Shown here: positions 50,901 through 60,507 of the stretch, piece by piece
How positions within the stretch are numbered: the first letter of the stretch is position 1
Layout of the letters: each line of letters opens with the position of its first letter
Origin: an uncultured Roseburia sp.
GTDB lineage: Bacteria > Bacillota > Clostridia > Lachnospirales > Lachnospiraceae
Assembly (NCBI GenBank): GCA_947573605.1
Contig: CANPGM010000001.1
Location: forward strand, 109,818 to 173,817
Length of the DNA: 64,000 bases
Reading direction: 5' to 3'
Translations under genes and position numbers: made by a program
The notes under the pieces: model-generated
What the model was told of the DNA's origin: nothing
Database searches by the model: none
The model's input: the letters and a program-made list of their open reading frames with translations, nothing else

Positions 50901-53900
50901 GAACCAAGAATATTGAGATTCACGGTATTAATAATTATACCGGAATTGTAGAAGCATCTTATGTAGTATCAAGAATCCCGTTGAACGAAGTGGAAATCGT
51001 TATGGATCAGCTTGATGCGGATGCAAGCTCTTACGTGCAGGATTTACTGGGCGGCGAAACAGGTTATCGCGCATATTTAAGATATGACGGAACGAAAAAA
51101 GAGCCGCAGGTTGTTTTAAATTATTGTGACGAGAACGGGGCTGTTGTTACGACCTTACAGCAAGACGTCGATTATACGGTTACTTATAGAAACAACACGG
51201 AAATGTCAAAAGAGGGCGAACCGGCATACCTTGTGATTACGGCGAAGAAGACGGACAAGGCGGCGTGTGTCGGCGAGCTGATTATTCCGTTCCTGATTTA
51301 CAGGGAAATCGACAATGCAAAAATCGACGGTGTTCCGGACAGCGTGGTATTTACCGGATCGGAAATGGATTTTTCGGATGAGGTGTCCGTAAAGACGGAA
51401 GAAAAGAACGGAATCCTGACATCTGAGAAAGAGCTGATACTGAATTATGATTATTTTATTACGTATGTGGGAGATAATATCAACGCAGGCGATAATAAAG
51501 TAGTTGAAATTCACGGAAGACCGAAGGCGGATATCCTGACGCCGAACGGATGCTATGTCATTAATTATTCGAAACAGTATTCGATTGGAAAGCGTCCGTT
51601 AAGTACGGTTGAGTACGACGAGTTAGTAAAGCAGTATGACAATGCGGCAGTGAAACTGACGGAAGAGGATTTTGCGAAGCTGAATCCCGGCTTTTATCTG
51701 GTGGAAGGCGGAGAACGGGTTCCGCTGGTATACGGCGAGGACTATACGGTTGTAGAATCCAGCTATGACGGCAATAATGCGATTACGGACGGTGCGACTG
51801 CAAGCGTACAGATTACGGCAAAAGATCCCGGAAACTTTACGGGAACGAAGAGAATATATTTCTCGATTGCGGGAAAATCCATAATGACTGTGGATGTTGA
51901 GGCGGAAAGCATTGTTTACAATGTAGACAGAGTTGAAAAAGTGCCAAAACTTACAATAACGGACGGAAACTATACGTTACAGCCGGATATTGATTACGTA
52001 ATTGTTCCGAAACGAAACGAAATATACGTAGATGCAGGAGATGCATATGTTTATATAAAAGGTATCGGAAATTATGAAGGCGAAGAGGAACGCAAGATTC
52101 GTTATCAGATTTTACCGCTTGACATCAGCGATACGACATTGGGAGCAATCACGCTTAACGGAATGGAGGCGGAATATACCTGGGAGCCGAACGGCGTAAA
52201 ACCGGTGCCTACTGCGGTGCTTTACCGGCCGGACGGCGCACAGGCTGACACGAGATTAAACGAGACGGACTATGAAATACTTCCGTATGTAGCGTTTGAA
52301 AATGTCGGCGAACATGCAATGATTCAAATTCAGGGCGTCGGAAACTTTTCGGGTGTTTATACCCAGGAGTATAAGATCAATCCGAAGGATCTCTCCATCC
52401 CGGATGACGAGGATATTGTAATTGAAGATATACCGGATCAGGAATTCAGCGGAAGTTATGCAACATATGTTTCGCCTGATGTGGTTGTGAAGCACAAAGG
52501 CGTAACACTCGTAAAAGACAGGGATTACAAGCTCACTTATAAAAATAATTTCGGAGTGACCGGAAGACCGGCGACGGCTACCATTCACGGTATCGGAAAT
52601 TATGAGGGAACCGTCAGCAAACAGTTTAATATTATAAACTCCATGAACGACGGAAGCACGATTAAAGTAACATATAATGATCCGGATGATGAGTATTTGT
52701 ATACGGGAGATGTTATCAAGCCCTCGGTTACCGTCAGAAATACAATGACGGGCGTAAAACTTGTCGAAGGTACCGACTATACGATAGAGGTACCGAAGGG
52801 ATTTGATAATACAAACGTAGGACCGGCAAGAATCGTCGTAACCGGAAAAGGAAAATATTCCGGACAGATTCCGCACGATTTTACAATTCTGCCAAGAAGT
52901 ATAAAAGACCCGAACGTTGAGATAACGCTTCCCGACGGATATCAATACGAGTATACCGGAGAGCATATTGCTCCGAAGGTAGAAGTTTCGTTTATGGGAA
53001 AAACGATGAGCAGTAATGATTTTGAGATTGTGACGCCGGATCGCTATATCGAGGTGGGAACCGGTAAAGTTGTCATTAAAGGTGTCGGCAATTTTGGCGC
53101 GGGAGAAGAAACGGTAGAGGTTTCCTTTGATATTGTTCCGATGTCAATCGGAAGCAGCAACACTTTTGCACCTGGTTTCAGCGGCGTAATAAGCGATCAG
53201 GATTATACCGGATCAGCGCTCGAACCGCAGCCGATTATTACGTATAAGAATAAGACGTTAACGCTTGATACGGATTATACGCTTTCCGACTATACCAATA
53301 ATATTGATATTGGTGTGGCTACGGTAAAAGTAAACGGTATCGGAAATTACAGAGATAGTGTAACGCTTGCATTTGCAATTAAAGGAAAGATTAACAACAG
53401 TAATATTGAAATCACGCTCCCGGAGACCACTTATCATGCAATTCCGGATCCGAACGCTACAACGGCGATTAAGCTGAAGGAAATTAAACCGGAGCCGACC
53501 GTTACCTTTAAGTATGATGACGGCAGGTCGCTTGAACTGAGCGCGGTTACGGATTACAATGTAAAATATCGGAATAATGCAAGAGTAGGGGAAGCCGAGG
53601 TCTATATTGAAGGCAAGGGTGCATACGAGGGAACTGCAAGTACGACATTCCGCATTATCGGCGACTTAAAAGATGCAGTGGTGGAACCGATTCCTCCGCA
53701 GCCGTATGACGACGGTGAGATCATTACGCCGGAGGTTGTTGTAAAATATTACGGAATGGAGCTGGTGGCAGAAACCGATTATGAGTGTATTTCCACAAGC
53801 AAGGACATTACGCCGGACGGAAGTACGGAAGTATTAACGATTCAGGGTGTAGCGGGCGGTTACTTCGACGGAACCAGTACGACAGCCGAATTCAGAATCG

Positions 53901-56347
53901 TGGAAGCAATCGGCCTTATTGTTAAAGTGGAAGATCCGCATAGTTATACGTTTACCGGGTCGCAGATTAAGCCAAAGATTCGTGTCAGATATGACGGTAT
54001 TAAGCTGGAAGAGAACCAGTATACTGTGAACTATGGTACGAATATCAATGCCGGAAGCCTGGCCGGAGTTGTCAGAGTAACTTATCGTCCGAACGGACAG
54101 TCGGCGCCTGTGGTAGAAGAAGCACGGTTTACGATTAATAAGTTTAATCTGGAACAGGTGGGCGTAACGGTTAAGGATAATGACGAATATGGTCATATTC
54201 GGGATATGGAATATCTCGGAGGAAATCCGATTGTGCCGAATAACTATGAAGTAGTGCTGCAGACGGACGGCGTAGATGTTTTAAGCTTCGGCAGCGATAA
54301 ATTTACGCTGACTTTCCCGGAGGGAGACAATATCAATCCGGGTGTGGCGCATGCAAGGATAGTTGCCAATACTGCAAATGAAAATAATTTTACGGGTTCT
54401 ATTGATACGACATTCCGCATAGTGGCAAGAGATATGGCAAATACGAATATCATGGTAGATCAGAAGGACTATATTTACAATGGTACAAAGATTTTGCCGG
54501 AAGTTACGATTATCGGTCACGCAAATGCAAAGAACGGCATTGATTATATTATCAGAGCCGAATCTGAGGACGGCTGCGTGAACGCCGGTGTGCAGAGAGC
54601 GGTCGTAGAAGGAATCAGCAGTTACTATACCGGAAGTCAGGTAGTAGAATTTATTATTACTCCTCTTGGAATGGATTCCGCGGATATAACGATTGACGAA
54701 ATTCCTGCGCAGGCGTTTACGGGCAGTGAAGTTCATCCGGATGACAGCATTGTTGTCAGATACAAAGGGATTGCTCTGACGGCCGACGTGGATTATAATG
54801 TAACTTATGAGAACTGCATTAACGCAGGAAATAATACCGCTGTTGCGCGTATTGTAGGAAAAGGAAACTTTAACAGTTCAAAGACAAAGAACTTTACGAT
54901 TAATCCGGTGGATATTAATTCTGAGAGTATTGTATTAGAACCGATACCGAGCGGAATCTATACGGGCTCTCCGGTTGAGGCAGTCGTTACAATGAAGTTC
55001 GGAGAAATGAAACTGACGCAAGGCGTTGATTTTACCGTAGAGTATGACGGTCCGCATACGGAACTCGGCGTGGTGAATCTTACGATTATAGGAAAAGATA
55101 ATTTTGTTGGAAGAAGATCGGGGTCTTTCCGAATTGTTGCGGACAGCATTGCAAATGCAGAGGTTGAAGGGCTGGAATTGTCTTATGTATATACCGGTAA
55201 AGCGATTTGCCCGGATAATCTCAAAGTAAGCATCGGAACGACGGTTCTTACAAAAGATACGGATTATACGCTTTCCTATGGCGAGAATACAAACGTAGGA
55301 AATGGTACGGTTACGATTTCAGGAACGGGTGAGACATACGGAGGAAGTAAGGAGCTTACGTTCCAGATTACGCAGAAATCGATCAGCGATGCCGATGTTG
55401 TTATGACCGGCTTTGTGAAGAGCATTCCATATAACGGATTGCCGGTCGTACAGGACGGAATTGTATTGACCTATGGAGACATGACGCTTACAGAAGGTAC
55501 GGATTATGTACTGGAGTGTACAAATAATAATGCAGTTACCGATGAAGCGCGTATGACAATTTCAGGAATCGGGAACTTTGCCGGAACGATTTCCGAAACA
55601 TATATCATTAGCGCTGCGGCATTCGACAATATAGAGGTTAGCAATGTATCTTCCGTATACACTTACACGGGCGAGCCAATTGTACCGGAACCGATTGTGA
55701 CAGTTGACGGTGCGGTACTGACAGTAGATGTCGATTATACCGTGGAGCTTAAGGACAATGTCAACGCGGGTGTCGCAACCCTCATTATTAACGGAATAGG
55801 CAACTTTAAGGGCGCCGTAAAAGAAGTCAACTTTACTATTTTAAGCAGGAGTATTCAAAGAGCTACTTTTGCACCGATTGAGGATCAGATTTATAACGGA
55901 GAAGAAGTAAGACCGGATGTGACGGTAACAGACAAGGATAAGGTTCTTGTGGCAGGCATCGATTACGATTTGTCCTATACGGAGAATCAGAAGGCCGGTA
56001 CGGCGACCGCAATTATCGTCGGTAAAAAGAATTATCGTGCTACTAAATATCTGCAGTTTGAGATTAAGGTGGGAGCGGTAACTTCGGCGACGGTAACGGA
56101 GTGGACAGATACAACGGTAAGCTTAAGCTGGAGCGGCGAGGGTGTTGTAACCGGATACGAAATTTATCGTGACGACGGAAGCGGACAGTATCAGTTGATT
56201 GCCCGTACGGCAAAACAATCTTATACGGATACACAGCTTACATCGGGGACATTCTATTCTTACAGAGTACGTGCATATTATCTGGCAACAGACAGTGAAC
56301 CCGCGTATGGAGAAATTTCTCCGACGGTAGAGATTCAGACACGTTAA
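47906..56347 (+). CDS. Giant secreted surface protein with ~26 Ig/MBG-like repeats and C-terminal Fn3 domain
   Basis: Signal peptide YKDVGKRVLAIAVAICLVVTLVNIPGIEVKA; repeats like YTYTGEPIVPEPIVTVDGAVLTVDVDYTVELKDNVNAGVATLIINGIGNFKGAVKEVNFTI; final SATVTEWTDTTVSLSWSG...YEIYRDDGSGQYQLIARTAKQSYTDTQL Fn3. AAGGAG RBS favours ATG 47906. Confidence 0.9.
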   Translation: MYKDVGKRVLAIAVAICLVVTLVNIPGIEVKADPAKVYHDYMYGENGDAGYVAANTAAAIFKADRNDSGGAELLSGVSFDVHAENGEAFAGASANVSVYAGPVSGDPESGVFLCSNESYSLVEGTNELSFGASSAKLNNGEFYAVVVTLNGDGLSFYTDSFSETGCTYIKTEDGSWKDMGTEEKSVTIRTTTYDEPFLDPIKESIVERVTDFVSNLMAPQEVSLTITREEEFAEEVSAENPSEEESTDAAAEGDETPVTEDELIWEEGATFDIGIDGEKKEGEANVNIGETAGTDANNPAAPTDTSGGGQKTIALNVSELTLAENYTFTLKATNLQANRVYEWKIADSSPADAVGFVGADGTISSSAEGDAVTVKALKANANVIQVDVREYEIIPPVPPLTKPTRRLTGVGGCKITVVEKFLEVSLDSIDDVTYTGSEQKAKVVVREKESGKIIPDTSNAYSVNYNGDLVNAGTIEVTVTGNNTGYTGSDTKTYRILPKAIDETFINGEIAIENVGTLTQEGIENIIADKILYNAVNPDGTTTPVLLTKNTDYSLVNWEADFAEAGEHKVTMVALEGGNYTGSIEITYSIRKSIADTQNADVIVAPGNFNGAYTYTGEEIIPSVTVKYAGKVLKPDEDYTIEFFDNTNAGSATIHIVGINDYCGEVEKNFDIAPKYISNYDMSLFSVDVLPIEFPVAARPDSADDPIPVPEYTVSYRGNDLVKGTDYTESEVRITAGTNVLDATKAEITITGNGNFTGERTLVFNVGTDIQKYIDDNGFVIDLGIQQPYIYTGQVVSLENVTIGDLVQNVDFTVECQSRDVGTANVYIRGIGAYGGVYHMNGDPALPSATFEIAARDLSQMDDACFVLPTKRVDYSKDPEKMKPEVSVVFMGNSIDPAEYIVEYDAVLAVGTHSIKIKANSSNLTGEKTIQYEIVRVNLTKNNTTVELPEDYRYTGKPIDIRKDAVIKCNGETLEIGVDYEIIYVTDGESEDDYQTGIGTKNIEIHGINNYTGIVEASYVVSRIPLNEVEIVMDQLDADASSYVQDLLGGETGYRAYLRYDGTKKEPQVVLNYCDENGAVVTTLQQDVDYTVTYRNNTEMSKEGEPAYLVITAKKTDKAACVGELIIPFLIYREIDNAKIDGVPDSVVFTGSEMDFSDEVSVKTEEKNGILTSEKELILNYDYFITYVGDNINAGDNKVVEIHGRPKADILTPNGCYVINYSKQYSIGKRPLSTVEYDELVKQYDNAAVKLTEEDFAKLNPGFYLVEGGERVPLVYGEDYTVVESSYDGNNAITDGATASVQITAKDPGNFTGTKRIYFSIAGKSIMTVDVEAESIVYNVDRVEKVPKLTITDGNYTLQPDIDYVIVPKRNEIYVDAGDAYVYIKGIGNYEGEEERKIRYQILPLDISDTTLGAITLNGMEAEYTWEPNGVKPVPTAVLYRPDGAQADTRLNETDYEILPYVAFENVGEHAMIQIQGVGNFSGVYTQEYKINPKDLSIPDDEDIVIEDIPDQEFSGSYATYVSPDVVVKHKGVTLVKDRDYKLTYKNNFGVTGRPATATIHGIGNYEGTVSKQFNIINSMNDGSTIKVTYNDPDDEYLYTGDVIKPSVTVRNTMTGVKLVEGTDYTIEVPKGFDNTNVGPARIVVTGKGKYSGQIPHDFTILPRSIKDPNVEITLPDGYQYEYTGEHIAPKVEVSFMGKTMSSNDFEIVTPDRYIEVGTGKVVIKGVGNFGAGEETVEVSFDIVPMSIGSSNTFAPGFSGVISDQDYTGSALEPQPIITYKNKTLTLDTDYTLSDYTNNIDIGVATVKVNGIGNYRDSVTLAFAIKGKINNSNIEITLPETTYHAIPDPNATTAIKLKEIKPEPTVTFKYDDGRSLELSAVTDYNVKYRNNARVGEAEVYIEGKGAYEGTASTTFRIIGDLKDAVVEPIPPQPYDDGEIITPEVVVKYYGMELVAETDYECISTSKDITPDGSTEVLTIQGVAGGYFDGTSTTAEFRIVEAIGLIVKVEDPHSYTFTGSQIKPKIRVRYDGIKLEENQYTVNYGTNINAGSLAGVVRVTYRPNGQSAPVVEEARFTINKFNLEQVGVTVKDNDEYGHIRDMEYLGGNPIVPNNYEVVLQTDGVDVLSFGSDKFTLTFPEGDNINPGVAHARIVANTANENNFTGSIDTTFRIVARDMANTNIMVDQKDYIYNGTKILPEVTIIGHANAKNGIDYIIRAESEDGCVNAGVQRAVVEGISSYYTGSQVVEFIITPLGMDSADITIDEIPAQAFTGSEVHPDDSIVVRYKGIALTADVDYNVTYENCINAGNNTAVARIVGKGNFNSSKTKNFTINPVDINSESIVLEPIPSGIYTGSPVEAVVTMKFGEMKLTQGVDFTVEYDGPHTELGVVNLTIIGKDNFVGRRSGSFRIVADSIANAEVEGLELSYVYTGKAICPDNLKVSIGTTVLTKDTDYTLSYGENTNVGNGTVTISGTGETYGGSKELTFQITQKSISDADVVMTGFVKSIPYNGLPVVQDGIVLTYGDMTLTEGTDYVLECTNNNAVTDEARMTISGIGNFAGTISETYIISAAAFDNIEVSNVSSVYTYTGEPIVPEPIVTVDGAVLTVDVDYTVELKDNVNAGVATLIINGIGNFKGAVKEVNFTILSRSIQRATFAPIEDQIYNGEEVRPDVTVTDKDKVLVAGIDYDLSYTENQKAGTATAIIVGKKNYRATKYLQFEIKVGAVTSATVTEWTDTTVSLSWSGEGVVTGYEIYRDDGSGQYQLIARTAKQSYTDTQLTSGTFYSYRVRAYYLATDSEPAYGEISPTVEIQTR

Positions 56348-56374
56348 AAGAAAAGAGGCGGTGCATATTCGGAT

Positions 56375-57499
56375 ATGGCTAGGAAGTACAGAATTGGGAA
56401 ATTCAGGTTTGATACACGGGAAGAGTATAACTTGGGAAGGGATGACGTAAAAAAAATTTATAAAATTACTCATTCCGTAGATATCTACGATCCGGATATA
56501 GCACTGCGGCTCTACCAGTCCATACGTACTGGAAAAATAGAGCTGCACAGCAAAATAGGAAGAAAGTTTTTCCTTGACCTTGCCGATATTGTGGCAAAAA
56601 ACGCCGAAGTATCGGCAAGGGAGCAGGAAAAACAAAAGGAATCGGAAAAGTCAGATTACTGGCAGAGAATTTTGGGACTTGTGTGTCTGCTTGCAGGCAT
56701 TCTCTGCTGTGTTTGGTATTTTTGGTCGGATTATACAAATCGACGCGGAAATGAGACAAATGATTATCTGAGAAAGCTGCGGGAAGATCCGCAGGAAACG
56801 GCGGATTTGGTTAGCAATGATGCCTTTTTTATGGAAGATGCGCCGGAGCTGGCCGCTTCTCTGGAGGGAACGGGTGAAACGGAGGAGACGGACGACGGAT
56901 ACAAACCTGAAATATTAGCGGAGTATCAGCCGATTATTCAGGTGAATCCCGATTTTGGCGGATGGATAACGATTGAAGGAACACAGATTGATTATCCGGT
57001 TATGTATACAAAATCGGATGACAGATTTTATTTAAAACATAATTTTGACAGAGAAGAGGATATAAACGGAACGCTGTTTATGGATTCAAGAGTCAATCTG
57101 GCAAGGCCCGGAACGAATATTATTATTTACGGGCATAACATGAAAAGCGGTCAGATGTTTGGCGGCCTGAAAAGTTATTTGAATGAGGACTACTTTCAGT
57201 CTCATAAACAGATTACGTTTGATACAATATATGAAAAAGGCGTCTATGAAGTTTTTGCGGTTTGTCTTGCACAGGTAAGGTATCAGGATGAGGATGCCTA
57301 TCGGTATTATAATTTTATACAGGCAGACTCGGAGGAAGCCTTTTTGGAGTTTCTCCGAAATGTGGAACAGCTCTCGGTTTTTGCGGATCAGAATTTACCG
57401 GAATACGGGGATGAGCTATTGACATTATCCACCTGCAACAGTTATGTGGAGGATGGCAGGCTGTTTCTGGTAGCAAAAAAATGCAGGGAAGCAGAATAA
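56375..57499 (+). CDS. Class B-like sortase with N-terminal cytoplasmic extension
   Basis: TM LGLVCLLAGILCCVWYFW; FGGWITIEGTQIDYPVMYTKSDDRFYLKHNFDREEDINGTLFMDSR; IIIYGHNM; LLTLSTCNSYVEDGRLFLVAKK. Confidence 0.9.
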   Translation: MARKYRIGKFRFDTREEYNLGRDDVKKIYKITHSVDIYDPDIALRLYQSIRTGKIELHSKIGRKFFLDLADIVAKNAEVSAREQEKQKESEKSDYWQRILGLVCLLAGILCCVWYFWSDYTNRRGNETNDYLRKLREDPQETADLVSNDAFFMEDAPELAASLEGTGETEETDDGYKPEILAEYQPIIQVNPDFGGWITIEGTQIDYPVMYTKSDDRFYLKHNFDREEDINGTLFMDSRVNLARPGTNIIIYGHNMKSGQMFGGLKSYLNEDYFQSHKQITFDTIYEKGVYEVFAVCLAQVRYQDEDAYRYYNFIQADSEEAFLEFLRNVEQLSVFADQNLPEYGDELLTLSTCNSYVEDGRLFLVAKKCREAE

Positions 57500-57540
57500 C
57501 GTGCATTGCACGAAACCAGTGGAAGATAGGAGAGAGTGAA

Positions 57541-58953
57541 ATGAAAAAACGTATCAAAAGAAAAATGGGGTTTGTATTGGTCATCGCAATGCTCATCGTC
57601 ATGTTCTATCCCGGTAAGCCCGGTAAGGCGGCGGATGGATTTGTAATTGTTGACGGTGTGCTGACAGGCTACACCGGCGTGGAAAATGCGGTCGTAATTC
57701 CGGATGAGGTAACCTCAATCGGTAAGGATGCTTTTGCCGGAACTACCATTACATCCGTGGCGATTGGCGGTAATGTCACAAGTATTGACTCAGGAGCTTT
57801 CAGACAATGCGGTGAGCTGGAAAGCGTTACGATTCCGGCTACGGTTCAGTCGGTCGGTTCGGAGGCATTTCAGGATTGTGAAAGTCTATATGAGGTAACA
57901 TGGATCAGCAATGCGGGAATCCAGGATTATACCTTTGACGGCTGCAAAAGCTTAGAGCGGATACGTTTGTCACCCAATCTTGCATCTATCGGAAATCTGG
58001 CGTTCCGTAACTGCGAAAGTCTTTCCAGTTTCAATATACCTTCCGGAACAGGTTCGGTTGCGTTAGGCGCGTTTAACGGCTGTACAAGGATGCAGGCTAT
58101 TAATGTAGAACAGGGAAACTCTTATTTTTCGTCATATGACGGATGTTTGTATGGTGGATATAACGGAAATGTAGTATCTTTACTCCGCTGTCCGCAGGGA
58201 AAACAGACAGTAGATATTCAGAAAGACACGACAATGGTAGCGCCGTATGCGTTCTTTGGAAACAGAATGAGTACGGTGGAAATGCCGTTGGAAGTTACTA
58301 CGATTTCACTGAATGCATTTGAAAACAGCAAGGTGGATACATTGGTTCTCGGTCAAAAAGTTGAGGTATTTGAAGGACAGACAAATGCCGGTTTTGGTGT
58401 GATTAAGGTAGCGGAAGGGGCTCCGGTGTCGGATACGATTCACAATGTGGTCGGCGAAGGCGTAACGATCATCGGTTTTAGTCCGGATAAACCGGATAAC
58501 CCGGACAATCCAGATAACCCGGACAATCCAGATAATCCGGACAATCCGGATAACCCAGATAACCCGGACAATCCGGATAACCCAGACAATCCGGATAATC
58601 CCGATAAACCGGATAACCCCGATAATCCCGATAAACCGGATAATCCGGACGACAATAAACCGGATGACAATAACCCGGGAGGGTCTACAGGGGACGGGAA
58701 TGACGGGAACAACGGCAATCAGACGCCGGATAATAATCAGGGCGGTACACAGGTTGCGGTCAATGATAACAATACGGTAAATCAGGCGCCGACCCCACCG
58801 GCACAGAACGCTACGGGAACCGAACATATAAAGGATAATACTCCGTCGACCGGACCCGAGCTGAATGCAAAGTATATTCTCTGTCTTGGTGTGATGCTTT
58901 TGGGTGTATATATGATTCTGAGCGGCAGAAAGGAATCCTGCAGAACGGCATAA
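57541..58953 (+). CDS. BspA-like leucine-rich repeat surface protein with PDN-rich stalk and sorting signal
   Basis: VVIPDEVTSIGKDAFAGTTITSVAIGGNVTSIDSGAFRQCGELESVTIPATV; PDNPDN stalk; C-term NTPSTGPELNAKYILCLGVMLLGVYMILSGRKESCRTA. Confidence 0.92.
   Translation: MKKRIKRKMGFVLVIAMLIVMFYPGKPGKAADGFVIVDGVLTGYTGVENAVVIPDEVTSIGKDAFAGTTITSVAIGGNVTSIDSGAFRQCGELESVTIPATVQSVGSEAFQDCESLYEVTWISNAGIQDYTFDGCKSLERIRLSPNLASIGNLAFRNCESLSSFNIPSGTGSVALGAFNGCTRMQAINVEQGNSYFSSYDGCLYGGYNGNVVSLLRCPQGKQTVDIQKDTTMVAPYAFFGNRMSTVEMPLEVTTISLNAFENSKVDTLVLGQKVEVFEGQTNAGFGVIKVAEGAPVSDTIHNVVGEGVTIIGFSPDKPDNPDNPDNPDNPDNPDNPDNPDNPDNPDNPDNPDNPDKPDNPDNPDKPDNPDDNKPDDNNPGGSTGDGNDGNNGNQTPDNNQGGTQVAVNDNNTVNQAPTPPAQNATGTEHIKDNTPSTGPELNAKYILCLGVMLLGVYMILSGRKESCRTA
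58483..58680 (+). repeat. 9-nt tandem repeat encoding (PDN)n / (PDK)
   Basis: CCGGATAACCCGGACAATCCAGATAAC... encoding PDKPDNPDNPDN...; repeats degrade at the 3' end. Confidence 0.9.
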
Positions 58954-59008
58954 TTATAAGATGGATTTTTTGACGGCGTGGTATAAAATTTAAGGAATAT
59001 GGAATGAT

Positions 59009-59045
59009 AGAGGAAGACTTTTCATCAATGTCTTCCTCTTTTTTT
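59009..59045 (+). terminator. Intrinsic terminator at end of surface-protein operon
   Basis: AGAGGAAGAC-loop-GTCTTCCTCTTTTTTTT. Confidence 0.85.
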
Positions 59046-59091
59046 GCATGCATAAAACCGCAATTAGGCAGACGTAGTACATAAAAAACTG

Positions 59092-59120
59092 TTGACAAAC
59101 AATAACAATCCTTGTATAAT
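59092..59120 (+). promoter_or_regulatory. Sigma-A promoter of str operon
   Basis: TTGACA-N17-TATAAT. Confidence 0.85.
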
Positions 59121-59190
59121 AATTCAGCGTGCATTAGTAGCACGTTTTGCGTGATGCATTTTTTTTAAATTTAAACAGGAGGTGAAAATA

Positions 59191-59610
59191 ATGCCAACAT
59201 TTAACCAGTTAGTAAGAAAAGGACGTCAGACAACTGTTAAAAAGTCTACCGCACCGGCGCTTCAGAAGGGTTATAACTCTTTGCAGAAGAGACCTACAGA
59301 CAGCCCGTCTCCACAGAAGAGAGGCGTTTGTACCGCAGTAAAGACAGCTACTCCGAAGAAACCGAATTCGGCTCTTAGAAAGATTGCCAGAGTACGTCTC
59401 TCAAACGGAATTGAAGTAACAAGCTATATTCCGGGTGAAGGACATAATCTGCAGGAGCACAGCGTTGTTATGATCAGAGGCGGTCGTGTTAAGGATTTAC
59501 CTGGTACAAGATATCACATTATTCGTGGTACGCTCGATACCGCAGGCGTTGCTAACAGAAAACAGGCGCGTTCCAAGTATGGCGCTAAGAGACCGAAGGC
59601 TTCCAAATAA
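59191..59610 (+). CDS. rpsL: 30S ribosomal protein S12
   Basis: [41 protein letters not shown]. Confidence 0.98.
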   Translation: MPTFNQLVRKGRQTTVKKSTAPALQKGYNSLQKRPTDSPSPQKRGVCTAVKTATPKKPNSALRKIARVRLSNGIEVTSYIPGEGHNLQEHSVVMIRGGRVKDLPGTRYHIIRGTLDTAGVANRKQARSKYGAKRPKASK

Positions 59611-59940
59611 TAGGTTAGCCCCATAGTTTCTAAAATCGAACCAATAGTATCACATAACAGAACTTGCGGTTTAGTGTTGGGATTATTATCACAGACGATA
59701 GATTTCCGCACGAACACGAAGGGGAATGATCCGAACGGATCTTTCGAGACAGAAGAAGCAGATGGAATTACCTTTTGCCGGAGCTGTTTTACACATTGTG
59801 AGTACCGTTGAATTAATCGATAATGAAGTTCACTGACAGGAAGTTCGGGTCAATGAACCCGATCGATACGGATTTTATTGAACTGTCGGTAAATGCAGAA
59901 TGATTCTGTATAGTAAATCATGATTAAGGAGGGAAGAACC

Positions 59941-60411
59941 GTGCCACGTAAAGGACATACTCAGAAAAGAGATGTATTAGCAGATCCGATGTACAATAAT
60001 AAAGTGGTTACAAAGCTTATCAATAACATTATGTTAGACGGTAAGAAGGGCGTAGCTCAGAAGATTGTATACGGAGCTTTTGCAAGAGTAGAGGAGAAGA
60101 TAGAAAAGCCTGCTCTTGAGGTATTTGAAGGCGCTATGAATAATGTTATGCCTGTTCTCGAGGTAAAGGCAAGACGTATTGGCGGCGCGACATATCAGGT
60201 GCCGATTGAGGTAAGACCGGAACGTCGTCAGACACTGGCGCTTCGCTGGCTGACTACATTCTCGCGCAAAAGAGGCGAGAAGACAATGGAAGAAAAGCTT
60301 GCCAACGAAATTATGGATGCGTATAACAATACAGGGGCATCCGTTAAGAGAAAAGAAGAAATGCATAAGATGGCGGAGGCAAATAAGGCTTTTGCGCATT
60401 ATCGTTTCTAA
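59941..60411 (+). CDS. rpsG: 30S ribosomal protein S7
   Basis: GTG start: [59 protein letters not shown]. Confidence 0.98.
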   Translation: MPRKGHTQKRDVLADPMYNNKVVTKLINNIMLDGKKGVAQKIVYGAFARVEEKIEKPALEVFEGAMNNVMPVLEVKARRIGGATYQVPIEVRPERRQTLALRWLTTFSRKRGEKTMEEKLANEIMDAYNNTGASVKRKEEMHKMAEANKAFAHYRF

Positions 60412-60507
60412 TCAGAAATGCTCTGATTTTTGTTGGTAAACAGAGGCTGTTGACGGTATATACTGCGGTATATGCATATCAGCGTAGTAATTAAGGAGGA
60501 AAAACCC

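Noticed and set aside
58483-58680. CRISPR-like direct repeats
   Set aside because: Repeats are contiguous 9-nt coding units without spacers.
58440-58718. Minus-strand ORF (SGL)n
   Set aside because: Reverse translation of the PDN tandem repeat; no independent support.
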